DNA of 64,000 nt. Origin: Streptomyces sp. Edi4. GTDB taxonomy: Bacteria; Actinomycetota; Actinomycetes; Streptomycetales; Streptomycetaceae. Shown here in pieces: positions 25,679-33,805 of the stretch. The notes beneath the pieces are model-generated. The model saw nothing but the letters and a program-made list of their open reading frames with translations, was not told the DNA's origin and did no database searches. The stretch is from contig NZ_JBEJGY010000004.1 of NCBI RefSeq assembly GCF_040253615.1, forward strand, positions 6,696,001 through 6,760,000. The letters run 5' to 3'. The translations under genes were made by a program, and so were the position numbers. The stretch's first letter is position 1; every line of letters starts with the position of its first letter.

Positions 25679-26958
25679 CCCGCAGTCTCCACGACCGCCA
25701 CCGCGCGGTCCTGCCCGACTGGCTCGCGCTCTACTACCGCGAGCCCATCGAGATCACCCACGGCGAGGGCCGCCACGTCTGGGACGCGAGCGGCAAGAAG
25801 TACCTGGACTTCTTCGGCGGCATCCTCACCACGATGACCGCCCACGCCCTGCCCGAGGTCACCAAGGCCGTCGCCGAACAGGCCGGCCGCATCATCCACT
25901 CCTCCACCCTCTACCTCGACCGCCCCATGGTCGAACTGGCCGAGCGCATCGCCCAGTTGTCCGGCATCCCCGACGCCCGGGTCTTCTTCACCACCTCGGG
26001 CACCGAGGCCAACGACACCGCCCTGCTGCTCGCGACCGCCCACCGCCGCTCCAGCCAGATCCTCGCGATGCGCAACAGCTATCACGGCCGTTCCTTCAGC
26101 GCGGTCGGGATCACCGGCAACCGCTCCTGGTCCCCGACCGGCCTCTCGCCGCTCCAGACGCTGTACGTGCACGGAGGGGTGCGCACCCGGGGGCCCTACG
26201 CCCATCTCAGCGACGCCCGGTTCATCGAGGCGTGCGTCGCCGACCTCGAAGACCTCCTCGGGCACACCCGCGACGTGGCCGCCCTGATCGCCGAACCCAT
26301 CCAGGGCGTCGGCGGGTTCACCTCACCGCCCGACGGCCTGTACGCCGCCTTTCGCGAGGTCCTGAACCGGCACGGCATCCTGTGGATCACCGACGAGGTG
26401 CAGACCGGCTGGGGCCGCACCGGCGATCACTTCTGGGGCTGGCAGGCCCACGCCGACAGCGGCCCGCCCGACATCCTGACCTTCGCCAAGGGCATCGGCA
26501 ACGGCATGTCCATCGGCGGCGTCGTGGCCCGCGCCGACGTCATGAACTGCCTGGACAGCAACTCGATCTCGACCTTCGGCGGCTCCCCGGTCACCATGGC
26601 CGCAGGCCTCGCCAACCTCGGCCACCTCCTCGAACACGACCTCCAGGGCAACGCCCGGCGCGTGGGCGGACTGCTCATCGAGCGACTGCGCGCGATCGGC
26701 GCGCAGCTGCCCATCGTGCGCGAGGTACGCGGCCGGGGCCTGATGGCCGGCATCGAACTGGTGCGGCCCGGCACCGACGAGGCCGACCCGCAAGCGGCAG
26801 CGGCGGTCCTGGAAGCCGCCCGCGAAGGCGGCCTCCTCATCGGCAAGGGCGGCGGCCACGACACCAGCGTGCTGCGCGTCGCGCCACCCCTCTCGCTCAC
26901 CGTCGCGGAGGCCGAGGAAGGCGCCGCCATCCTCGAACGCGCCCTGCGCGCCGTGTAA
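25675..26958 (+). CDS. Class III aminotransferase (beta-alanine / omega-amino acid type)
   Basis: This 427-residue PLP enzyme belongs to aminotransferase class III. It has VFFTTSGTEANDTALLLA (phosphate cup), the Asp in WITDEVQTGWGRTG, and the Schiff-base Lys about 272 in TFAKGIGNG. Position between beta-ureidopropionase and dihydropyrimidinase argues that it moves the amino group from beta-alanine (or beta-aminoisobutyrate) to pyruvate or 2-oxoglutarate. A 4-aminobutyrate or alanine-glyoxylate type activity cannot be excluded from sequence alone. GTG 25675 overlaps the previous stop by four bases. Confidence 0.88.
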   Translation: MTRSLHDRHRAVLPDWLALYYREPIEITHGEGRHVWDASGKKYLDFFGGILTTMTAHALPEVTKAVAEQAGRIIHSSTLYLDRPMVELAERIAQLSGIPDARVFFTTSGTEANDTALLLATAHRRSSQILAMRNSYHGRSFSAVGITGNRSWSPTGLSPLQTLYVHGGVRTRGPYAHLSDARFIEACVADLEDLLGHTRDVAALIAEPIQGVGGFTSPPDGLYAAFREVLNRHGILWITDEVQTGWGRTGDHFWGWQAHADSGPPDILTFAKGIGNGMSIGGVVARADVMNCLDSNSISTFGGSPVTMAAGLANLGHLLEHDLQGNARRVGGLLIERLRAIGAQLPIVREVRGRGLMAGIELVRPGTDEADPQAAAAVLEAAREGGLLIGKGGGHDTSVLRVAPPLSLTVAEAEEGAAILERALRAV

Positions 26959-27038
26959 TCGGGGGCCGACGCGGCCGCTCGCGCGTGCGCGTACCCAAGG
27001 GGTTCTCACCCGGGCTCGGGGAAGGAGACACGACCAGC

Positions 27039-28430
27039 ATGACCCGCACACTGATCACGGGCGGCCTCGTCATCACGGCCGCCGAGGAAGTCCACGCCGA
27101 CGTACTCATCGAGGGCGGCCGGATCGCGGCCCTCGCCGCGCCGGGCAGCCAGCGCTGGAGCGCGGACCGCGTCATCGACGCCACCGACACCTATGTCATC
27201 CCGGGCGGTGTCGACGCGCACACCCACATGGAGCTGCCCTTCGGCGGCACCTTCGCCTCGGACACCTTCGAGACGGGAACACGGGCCGCGGCCTGGGGCG
27301 GCACCACCACCATCGTCGACTTCGCCGTGCAGTCGGTGGGCCGCTCGCTCACCGAGGGCTTCGACACCTGGATGGAGAAGGCGAACGGCCGGTGCGCGAT
27401 CGACTACGGCTTCCACATGATCGTCTCCGATGTGAACGGCGCGACGCTGAGGGAGATGGACGCCCTGGTCGCCCAGGGCGTGACCTCCTTCAAGCTGTTC
27501 ACCGCCTACCCGGGCGTCTTCTACAGCGACGACGGCCAGATCCTGCGCGCGATGCAGCAGGCGTCGGGCAACGGCGGCCTGATCATGGCGCACGCGGAGA
27601 ACGGCCTCGCCATCGACGTCCTGGTCCAGCAGGCTCTGGCCCGGGGTGAGCGGGACCCGCGCCATCACGGCGAGGTGCGCAAGGTCCTGCTCGAGGCGGA
27701 GGCCACCCACCGGGTCATCCAGCTGGCCCGGGTCGCCGGGGCGCCCCTGTACGTCGTGCACGTCTCGGCCGACGAGGCGCTGGCCGAGATCGTCACGGCC
27801 CGCGACAAGGGCCTGCCCGTCTTCGGCGAGACCTGCCCGCAGTACCTGTTCCTGTCCACCGACAACCTCGCCGAGCCGGACTTCGAGGGGGCCAAGTACG
27901 TCTGCTCCACCCCGCTGCGCCCCCGCGAGCACCAGGCGGCCCTGTGGCGCGGCCTGCGCACCGACGACCTCCAGGTCGTCTCCACCGACCACTGCCCCTT
28001 CTGCTTCAGCGGCCAGAAGGAGCTCGGCCGGGGCGACTTCTCCAAGATCCCCAACGGCCTGCCCGGGGTGGAGAACCGCATGGACCTCCTCCACCAGGGC
28101 GTGGTGGACGGGCACATCACCCGCCGCCGCTGGATCGAGATCGCCTGCGCCGCCCCGGCCCGGATGTTCGGCCTGTACGGCAGAAAGGGCACGATCGCGC
28201 CGGGCGCCGACGCCGACGTGGTCATCTACGACCCCGCCGCCGAACAGACCCTCTCCGCCTCCACCCACCACATGAACGTCGACTACAACGCCTACGAGGG
28301 CAAGCGCGTGCGGGGCAAGGTGCGCACCGTCCTGTCCCGGGGCGAAGTGATCATCGACAACGGCGCCTACACCGGCCACGCGGGCCACGGGGCGTTCCTG
28401 CCGCGCGGGGTGACCCAGTACCTCGGGTGA
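27039..28430 (+). CDS. hydA: Dihydropyrimidinase / D-hydantoinase
   Basis: This 463-residue cyclic amidohydrolase opens dihydrouracil, dihydrothymine or hydantoin rings. The binuclear zinc site is visible: His61 and His63 (GVDAHTH), the carboxylated Lys152 (SFKLFTAYPG), His in MAHAEN, His in VVHVSADEA and Asp in STDHCPF. The length matches the family. GAAGGAGA sits 10 bases before the ATG. It is 80 bases after the aminotransferase gene and is the third gene of the operon. The next pathway genes (LLM oxidoreductase, NCS1 permease) lie 8.5 kb further on, beyond an inserted polysaccharide island. A terminator-like hairpin follows the stop. Confidence 0.92.
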   Translation: MTRTLITGGLVITAAEEVHADVLIEGGRIAALAAPGSQRWSADRVIDATDTYVIPGGVDAHTHMELPFGGTFASDTFETGTRAAAWGGTTTIVDFAVQSVGRSLTEGFDTWMEKANGRCAIDYGFHMIVSDVNGATLREMDALVAQGVTSFKLFTAYPGVFYSDDGQILRAMQQASGNGGLIMAHAENGLAIDVLVQQALARGERDPRHHGEVRKVLLEAEATHRVIQLARVAGAPLYVVHVSADEALAEIVTARDKGLPVFGETCPQYLFLSTDNLAEPDFEGAKYVCSTPLRPREHQAALWRGLRTDDLQVVSTDHCPFCFSGQKELGRGDFSKIPNGLPGVENRMDLLHQGVVDGHITRRRWIEIACAAPARMFGLYGRKGTIAPGADADVVIYDPAAEQTLSASTHHMNVDYNAYEGKRVRGKVRTVLSRGEVIIDNGAYTGHAGHGAFLPRGVTQYLG

Positions 28431-28438
28431 CCCTCCGG

Positions 28439-28466
28439 CCCCGGGCCGGGCCAAGCCGGCCCGGGG
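28439..28466. terminator. Strong hairpin between hydA and the PIG-L gene
   Basis: CCCCGGGCCGG (28439-28449) pairs perfectly with CCGGCCCGGGG (28456-28466) around a six-base loop. The 11-bp all-GC stem lies between two convergent genes and could stop transcription from both sides. It marks the left border of the island. Confidence 0.75.
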
Positions 28467-28495
28467 GCGACGCGCGGCCGCCCCGTCGGGCCACG

Positions 28496-30559
28496 TCAGT
28501 GGCCTGAGGCGCCCTTGGCCACGAACGCGGTACGCAGTGCGGCCTGTGGGGTCACATGGGCCAGTACAGGACGGCCCTGCGCGTCGGCGCTCAGTGCCTG
28601 GGCGCCGACGACACGGCCGGCGTCCGTGGTCCACTGGGCCTTCGTGCCGGGACGCCACAGCGCCGTACTGGTGGTGCCGTTGTTGTTGCGTCCGGCCAGC
28701 AGGATCGCGTCGCCCTGGGCCAGCAGCGCGAGCGGGCCGTAGCCCCGGGCGGTCAGGCCCAGTCGCTCGTCGCGCCAGTCGGCGGAGCCGGGGGCGAGGC
28801 GCGCGGCGACGGGGCGACTGGTCTTGGCCTCCCGGTAGGCCAAGGCGATGCCCCCATCGGGGCAGAGCACGGCGGCCGGCGGGTCCGCGGGGGCCGGCAG
28901 ACGCGTCTGCGCGACGGTGAAGGGGGCGCCGGGCTTGCTCTGCGACCAGTGGTGCACCGCGTCGTGGCCGGAAGCCAGCACGTGCACACGGCCTTCACGG
29001 TCGGTGACCGCGCACAGCCCCTCCTGGACCTCGGCGCCGCCCAGGTCCTTCCACGGGGTCCACTGACCGTCGGGGCGCTGCTGGCGCATGGAGATGCCCT
29101 TGGACCAGTTGCGGGCGAAGACCAGCGGCCTCTTCTGTCCGTCGGTGGTGACGACCGGGGCGCCGACGCGGCGGCCACGGTCCGGGTCTGTTCCCTCGGG
29201 GTTGCCCAAGGAGGACCACGCGCCGAACGGGCCGCCGGGCGAGCGCTGTTCGGCGAAGACGATCTCCCGCCGGTTGTCGTCCACGGAGGCGCCCAGAGCC
29301 GCGGTGCGTTCCGCGAACAGCTGCCAGCGGCCGTCCTGCGTGAGACAGGCGGCCATACCGGGCAACAGCCGCTCGGCGGCGAGCAGTTGGGGCGCGCCCC
29401 AGGTGCCACTGCCCTTGGCGGTCTCCTGCCACATGACGGCCCGGCCGCCGAGGACCGCGAAAGCGGTCAATCGGCCGTCGGCCGCGGCGTGCAGCACCGG
29501 ACCCGCGGGATCGCGCAGGGAGGTCCGCTGCAACCAGCCCGTTCCGTACGAGCGGTCCTTGCCGACGTCGTAGTCGCCGCAGCCGGCCGCGAAGTCGCAG
29601 CTGTCGGGGGAGCCGCCGTAGACATTGAGGACGTCGGCCTTCGCGCGGACGAGCTGGGCGGGGAGGTTCTGGGGCCAGCGCTCGTTGTAGTAGCCGCGAT
29701 AGGACACGACCGCGTACGGGCGCCCGGCACCCGGACCCTGATAGCGCTCAAGAGCGGCCAGCGTGAACAGGGCGGCGGCGGTGTGGTCCGGGTGATCGGA
29801 GTACCCGGGCTGGTCGTGGTGGAGGCGTTGCTTGGCGTCGTGCACCTGCATGTCCGGGTCCGGATCCATCATCCGGACCACGGTGGGGCGGTACTTGTCG
29901 AGCAGGTGGGCGAGGGCCGCGATCACACTGTCGCGGGTGACCGGATGCGTGCCCTGTACCGGTGAGCCGGTGCTGACGAGCGTACTGGTCGCCATGGACG
30001 GATCCGCCCACAGTTCGGGAAGCCCCTTGCTGGGGCCCGAGCCGTAGGAGCTGTGCTGACGGATGCCGAGGAAGACCAGCTGAAGGCCGGGGTGGCCGTC
30101 CAGGGTGTCGACCTCGACGCGGGTGCCGTCCGGCAGGGCCACGGCTTCGGCTCGCCACGCGGCGTCTGCTGCGCCGGTGGCCATCTGCGCGTAGGCCTGG
30201 CGCAGGCCCTGCCGGCGCGCCCCGGCGTAGGCGGCCACGTCCGGCTTCGGCGGCGTCGTGGACCCGGGGACCTTGTTGATGCCCCCGGTCTCGCCGCAGT
30301 TGAGATAGACGCTGACGACCTGGTCATTGGCGGAGATGGACTGCGACAGCTCGGGATTCATGAAGTACAGGTCGTCATCGGGGTGCGCCACGACCTGCAT
30401 CACCCGCCCTCCGCTGTGTCCGTCCTGCGCGGCGGGCACAGTGGCGCGGCCCGTGCCGGCGGGCTTGTCGGCGTGGGAGGAGCAGGCGGCGGCGCCCAAC
30501 GCGACGAATCCCGCCACGACGGTGCGGCGGGCAGGACGGCTGCAAGGAAGCGGCTGCAT
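28496..30559 (-). CDS. PIG-L/LmbE-like deacetylase lipoprotein with C-terminal beta-propeller-like region
   Basis: The 687-residue protein is predicted to be exported and lipid-anchored (Arg-Arg n-region, lipobox LGAAAC with Cys26). Residues about 50-330 are a PIG-L/LmbE deacetylase: the zinc motif reads AHPDDD (His59, Asp61, Asp62; the family usually has AHPDDE) and the third ligand is in DHPDHTAA. Such enzymes remove acetyl groups from N-acetylglucosamine-containing glycans or glycolipids. The last 330 residues hold repeated W/G-rich blades (GAWSSLGNPEG, GQWTPWKDLGG) like a lectin-type propeller. It is 47 bases downstream of the Stealth gene and probably co-transcribed, so it may deacetylate the polymer that gene makes. 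Confidence 0.82.
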   Translation of the reverse strand: MQPLPCSRPARRTVVAGFVALGAAACSSHADKPAGTGRATVPAAQDGHSGGRVMQVVAHPDDDLYFMNPELSQSISANDQVVSVYLNCGETGGINKVPGSTTPPKPDVAAYAGARRQGLRQAYAQMATGAADAAWRAEAVALPDGTRVEVDTLDGHPGLQLVFLGIRQHSSYGSGPSKGLPELWADPSMATSTLVSTGSPVQGTHPVTRDSVIAALAHLLDKYRPTVVRMMDPDPDMQVHDAKQRLHHDQPGYSDHPDHTAAALFTLAALERYQGPGAGRPYAVVSYRGYYNERWPQNLPAQLVRAKADVLNVYGGSPDSCDFAAGCGDYDVGKDRSYGTGWLQRTSLRDPAGPVLHAAADGRLTAFAVLGGRAVMWQETAKGSGTWGAPQLLAAERLLPGMAACLTQDGRWQLFAERTAALGASVDDNRREIVFAEQRSPGGPFGAWSSLGNPEGTDPDRGRRVGAPVVTTDGQKRPLVFARNWSKGISMRQQRPDGQWTPWKDLGGAEVQEGLCAVTDREGRVHVLASGHDAVHHWSQSKPGAPFTVAQTRLPAPADPPAAVLCPDGGIALAYREAKTSRPVAARLAPGSADWRDERLGLTARGYGPLALLAQGDAILLAGRNNNGTTSTALWRPGTKAQWTTDAGRVVGAQALSADAQGRPVLAHVTPQAALRTAFVAKGASGH

Positions 30560-30606
30560 GGCGAAGTCCTGGGCAGAAAGTGCGGGGTCCGGTCTGCGGC
30601 CCTGGG

Positions 30607-32445
30607 TCAAGGGGTCCGCTCGAACCTGCTCGCCACCGGGAAGTAGGCCTTGAGGAACGTACGGATGAGACGGTCGCTGCGCGCGAAGTCCGCCTCGTCG
30701 GACGTGGTGTCGTTGAGGCAGAACACGTCCTTGTCGCGGTCGCGCAGCAGCCGGTCGAGCTGGCTCGGCGTGTGCGGGTGGGCCACGTCGCGGTAGACGT
30801 AGCGCAGGTCCCCGGGGACCGCGCGACGGGTGTGGAAGGCGTGGTAGTGGTACAGCGACGAGGGTATGGCTATGTCGTCGCTGCTGCGAAAGCGCCGGGA
30901 GGCCGTCGTGGCGTGCTGCTCGGCGAACTCCTCCTCTATCTCGTCCAGGACGCTGCGGCTCAGCGCGTGCGGCATGTGCCGCATCTTCTCCACGGGGGTG
31001 GTGCCGAAGCGCTGCTGTATGAGCGAGCGGTTGTTCTTCCCGGCCGCTGCCACGGGCACGTCGTCGGCGGAGGGCGGGCCGAGCGGCACCAGGGCGGGGG
31101 AGGGGAAGAACCTGGTCAGCCCGTTGGCGAGGAAGAAGTCGCCGGGCGCGGCCTCCGAGCCGAGGAACACGTCGTCGTTGAAGTAGAGGAAGTGCTCCGA
31201 CAGCCCGTCGATGTGATGAAGCTGACTCTCGATGGCGTGGGAGTTGAAGGTCGGCAGCACGCTCGAGTCGCTGAAGATGTCGCGGTGCGACACCACCTGG
31301 ATGCCGGGGGCCGAGGTGTCGAGCCAGGCCGGCGTCTGGTCGTCGGTGACGAGGTAGATGGTGCGGATCCACGGGGCGTACATGTCCAACGAGCGCAGCG
31401 AGTACCGCAGTTCGTCGTGGTCGGCGTAGCGCGCGGCGTTGGCCGCCTCCGCGTGGTAACTGGTCCCCGAGAACCGCGAGCGGCGCTCGAGCCAGGCGGG
31501 GTCGGAGCCGTCGACCCAGGTGTAGACCGCGTCGATGGGAAACGATATGTCACGCGGCAGGACGGTGGTGAACTCCTCGCGCGTACGGACCGTCAGCAGG
31601 CCTCGGTCGCGGGAGCCGTAGGGCGCGGTGAAGGTCTCCGCGGGGACCTCGACGGTCTTCCCCTCGACGGCCACGGTCTCGGCGATGGAGTTGCGCCGGG
31701 GCGCCGTCAGGCGGTCGCCGTCGGCGGCCCAGAATTCCAGGTCGCAGCCGTGCTCGGGCCCGAGCACCAGCTGCCGGGTGGGGTCGGTCCGGTAGGCGAA
31801 GACGCGGACCACGTCCGCCTGCGAGAACCGCCCCCAGCTCGCGGGCCGGAAGCCGGCCAGGACCCGGCCGCCGTTCTCGGGGGACGTCAGGTAACCGGGG
31901 TAGGAGCCGCAATGCTCGCTCAGGACCCGCAGCGCGGCGGGACGGTCGGCCCGGGAGACGGCGACGGTGGTGGCCGAACGGTCCTGGCGGCGGACGCAGA
32001 AGTAGTCGATGCCCGCGCCGGACAGGGCCTGGGTGACGGTGGCCAGATTCGTGCGCCGCGCGGTCTCGGGGGAGAGGCGGGGCTCGGGCAGCGCGATGCG
32101 CAGCCGGCCCTCTGCCGTGACGACGGTCGCACCGGACTCGGCGATCAGCGCGTGGTGGGTCGCGGCGAAAGCGGAGGACCGCACCTGGACGGCCTGAAGC
32201 GCGCTGGAGGCGGCGCCGATGCGCTGCTTGACCCGGCGGCGCTGCTCGGGCGAGAAACGCCGGGCGATGGCTCGCCGGCCCTGGACGGGCAGCACTTTTC
32301 GGTACAACGAGACCAGACTGGACGCCTCGGCGCTGGGCCGAATCCCCCCATGTCCGACCTGGACGCCGAATGCGTCCGGCTGGTTCACCACGACTGCCCC
32401 CTGCCGACGGGCCCCGGTCGCATCTACTTCTTGGGCCTTCGTCAT
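30607..32445 (-). CDS. Stealth-family sugar-phosphate transferase
   Basis: Stealth proteins transfer hexose-1-phosphate units to build phosphodiester-linked capsule-like glycans. This 612-residue protein has the four conserved regions in order: CR1 IDAVYTWVDGSDPAW (about 300-318), CR2 HDELRYSLRSLDMYAPWIRTI (about 343-365), CR3 SHAIESQLHHIDGLSEHFLYFNDDVFLG (about 404-432, split here as SHAIESQLHHIDG and FLYFNDDVF) and CR4 near the C-terminus (SQLDRLLRDRDKDVFCLND). A 300-residue N-terminal part is related to the matching part of the fusion protein encoded at 33802-36639. ATG 32445 is chosen with GGAGA upstream; a longer frame runs to 32565 without a better start. It is divergent from the partner genes. 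Confidence 0.88.
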   Translation of the reverse strand: MTKAQEVDATGARRQGAVVVNQPDAFGVQVGHGGIRPSAEASSLVSLYRKVLPVQGRRAIARRFSPEQRRRVKQRIGAASSALQAVQVRSSAFAATHHALIAESGATVVTAEGRLRIALPEPRLSPETARRTNLATVTQALSGAGIDYFCVRRQDRSATTVAVSRADRPAALRVLSEHCGSYPGYLTSPENGGRVLAGFRPASWGRFSQADVVRVFAYRTDPTRQLVLGPEHGCDLEFWAADGDRLTAPRRNSIAETVAVEGKTVEVPAETFTAPYGSRDRGLLTVRTREEFTTVLPRDISFPIDAVYTWVDGSDPAWLERRSRFSGTSYHAEAANAARYADHDELRYSLRSLDMYAPWIRTIYLVTDDQTPAWLDTSAPGIQVVSHRDIFSDSSVLPTFNSHAIESQLHHIDGLSEHFLYFNDDVFLGSEAAPGDFFLANGLTRFFPSPALVPLGPPSADDVPVAAAGKNNRSLIQQRFGTTPVEKMRHMPHALSRSVLDEIEEEFAEQHATTASRRFRSSDDIAIPSSLYHYHAFHTRRAVPGDLRYVYRDVAHPHTPSQLDRLLRDRDKDVFCLNDTTSDEADFARSDRLIRTFLKAYFPVASRFERTP

Positions 32446-32469
32446 ATTCTTCTGTCTCCGTGTAAAAAA

Positions 32470-32568
32470 CGTCCCAGCCGGGACGGCAGCCACGCGGACC
32501 CCCCAAAGGCGCGGCGAGTGACCTGAACCAGCGATTCTCATGTGAATCACATGTGAAGTTAACATGTT
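32470..32568. promoter_or_regulatory. Divergent control region with inverted repeats
   Basis: The 358 bases between the divergent Stealth genes are the most AT-rich part of the island. They hold CGTCCC-AGCC-GGGACG (32470-32485), a near-perfect palindrome CATGTGA-A-TCACATG (32539-32553) and AACATGTT (32561-32568). The last two share the ATGT core and look like paired regulator sites between the two promoters. The remainder, 32569-32803, shows no gene I can support. Confidence 0.5.
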
Positions 32569-32803
32569 GGGCCTTGGCTACTCGGTAAAGCCCTGGGAAA
32601 CCTGTGGCGTTCCACCACCACCGATGCGATCTCTGTGAGATACGTCTCGCCGGCTCAATTCGGTGGTCGACGCCATGGTGCGGTTGTGTCCGGCACAACG
32701 GAAAACCGCGGGGCCCGACGAGCTGGCGCGGGTTCGCCTCGCACGGGGGTGGTGCGTCTCACGCAAAGGGACGCGGCTTGAGAGATTCGGAGAACGGAGC
32801 GTC

Positions 32804-33805
32804 ATGGGTGAACCCCTTCTGTCCCACGCGGTGCGCGCCGCCAAGTGGGCCCGGGGCACAGCGGTGCGCGCCCGGCGACGGGCCGAGCAGATCGACACGG
32901 TGCCCGCGCTCGGCGCCCGTGCCCGCTCCCGCCCGCCGCTGCGGCCCGTGCATCTGTCGCTCCTCGGCGGCCGCACGCTCAACCTCGCCGTGCCCTGCCC
33001 CGTGCCGCCGGCCGGCGTCGCCGAGATGCAGCTCCACCTGGAGTCCCACGGCCGCGTCGAGCAGCTGCCCCTTGAGCAGGAGGCGCAGCCCGACGGCACC
33101 ACGCTCCTGACCGTGACCACCCCCCTGCGTCACGCCCGGTACAACCCGCCCTCCGCGCACGGCCCCCGCCTCGCCGACGGTCTGTGGCGCATGAGCCTGG
33201 TGGCCGTCGACCACCAGGGCCGCACCCGCCGCACCCCGATCGCCGCGCTGGGCGACGCGGTGTCGGACGGGCCCACCCTGCGCACCCCGCCCGACCCCGC
33301 GACCGGGGTGCACTACCGGGTGGTCCGCACGCTCGACGGCCACGCCATGATCAAGGTCTCGGCGCCGCGCCGCCAGGCCGAACTGGTCTCCCTCGACCTC
33401 AAGTGGGACCGGATCACCGTGCGCGGCAGGCTCATCGCGGTCCGTGCTCCCGGGCCCCAGGCCGGTGCCGAGGCCGTGCGGCGCGGCGTCGGCGGCACGC
33501 CGCTGGCCATCCCCACCCAGTGGCAGGGTCCCGAGTTCACCTTCGACCTGCCGCTCGCCGAGATGAGCCGTGAGGGCCGGGGACAGCGCATGTGGGACAT
33601 CCGGCTGCGGTCGGGGACGACCCATCTCAAGATCGCGCGCAGGCTCACCGACGTACGCCACCCCAAGCGGGTCTTCCGCACGCCCTTCCGCAGCGTCGCC
33701 CTGGCGGACGGCACGGTGCTGCGCGTGCACGCCCACCTCTCGGCAGCCGGCACCCTCGCCGTCAGCTGCGCCCCCTTCGTCACTCCCGAGGACACCAACC
33801 GATGA
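32804..33805 (+). CDS. Unrecognised protein of the Stealth island
   Basis: I do not recognise this 333-residue protein. It has no signal peptide or membrane segment. It starts with a basic helix (HAVRAAKWARGTAVRARRRAEQ, here residues about 8-29, quoted only in part by key residues Arg/Lys) and continues with alternating strands (PVHLSLLGGRTLNLAVP, LWRMSLVAVDHQGRTRRTPIAAL, FTFDLPLAEM, MWDIRLRSGTTHLKIARRLTDV). That pattern suggests two or more beta-sandwich domains of about 100 residues. The family logic resembles proteins that accompany polyol-phosphate or glycan polymerases. ATG 32804 follows ACGGAGC. Its TGA overlaps the ATG of the GT4-Stealth fusion (ATGA), so the two products are made together. 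Confidence 0.7.
   Translation: MGEPLLSHAVRAAKWARGTAVRARRRAEQIDTVPALGARARSRPPLRPVHLSLLGGRTLNLAVPCPVPPAGVAEMQLHLESHGRVEQLPLEQEAQPDGTTLLTVTTPLRHARYNPPSAHGPRLADGLWRMSLVAVDHQGRTRRTPIAALGDAVSDGPTLRTPPDPATGVHYRVVRTLDGHAMIKVSAPRRQAELVSLDLKWDRITVRGRLIAVRAPGPQAGAEAVRRGVGGTPLAIPTQWQGPEFTFDLPLAEMSREGRGQRMWDIRLRSGTTHLKIARRLTDVRHPKRVFRTPFRSVALADGTVLRVHAHLSAAGTLAVSCAPFVTPEDTNR

Noticed and set aside
30560..31372. Upstream extension of the PIG-L frame over the Stealth gene
   Set aside because: The extension is antisense-like noise opposite to nothing and overlaps the real Stealth frame on the same strand; the lipobox signal peptide fixes the start at 30559.
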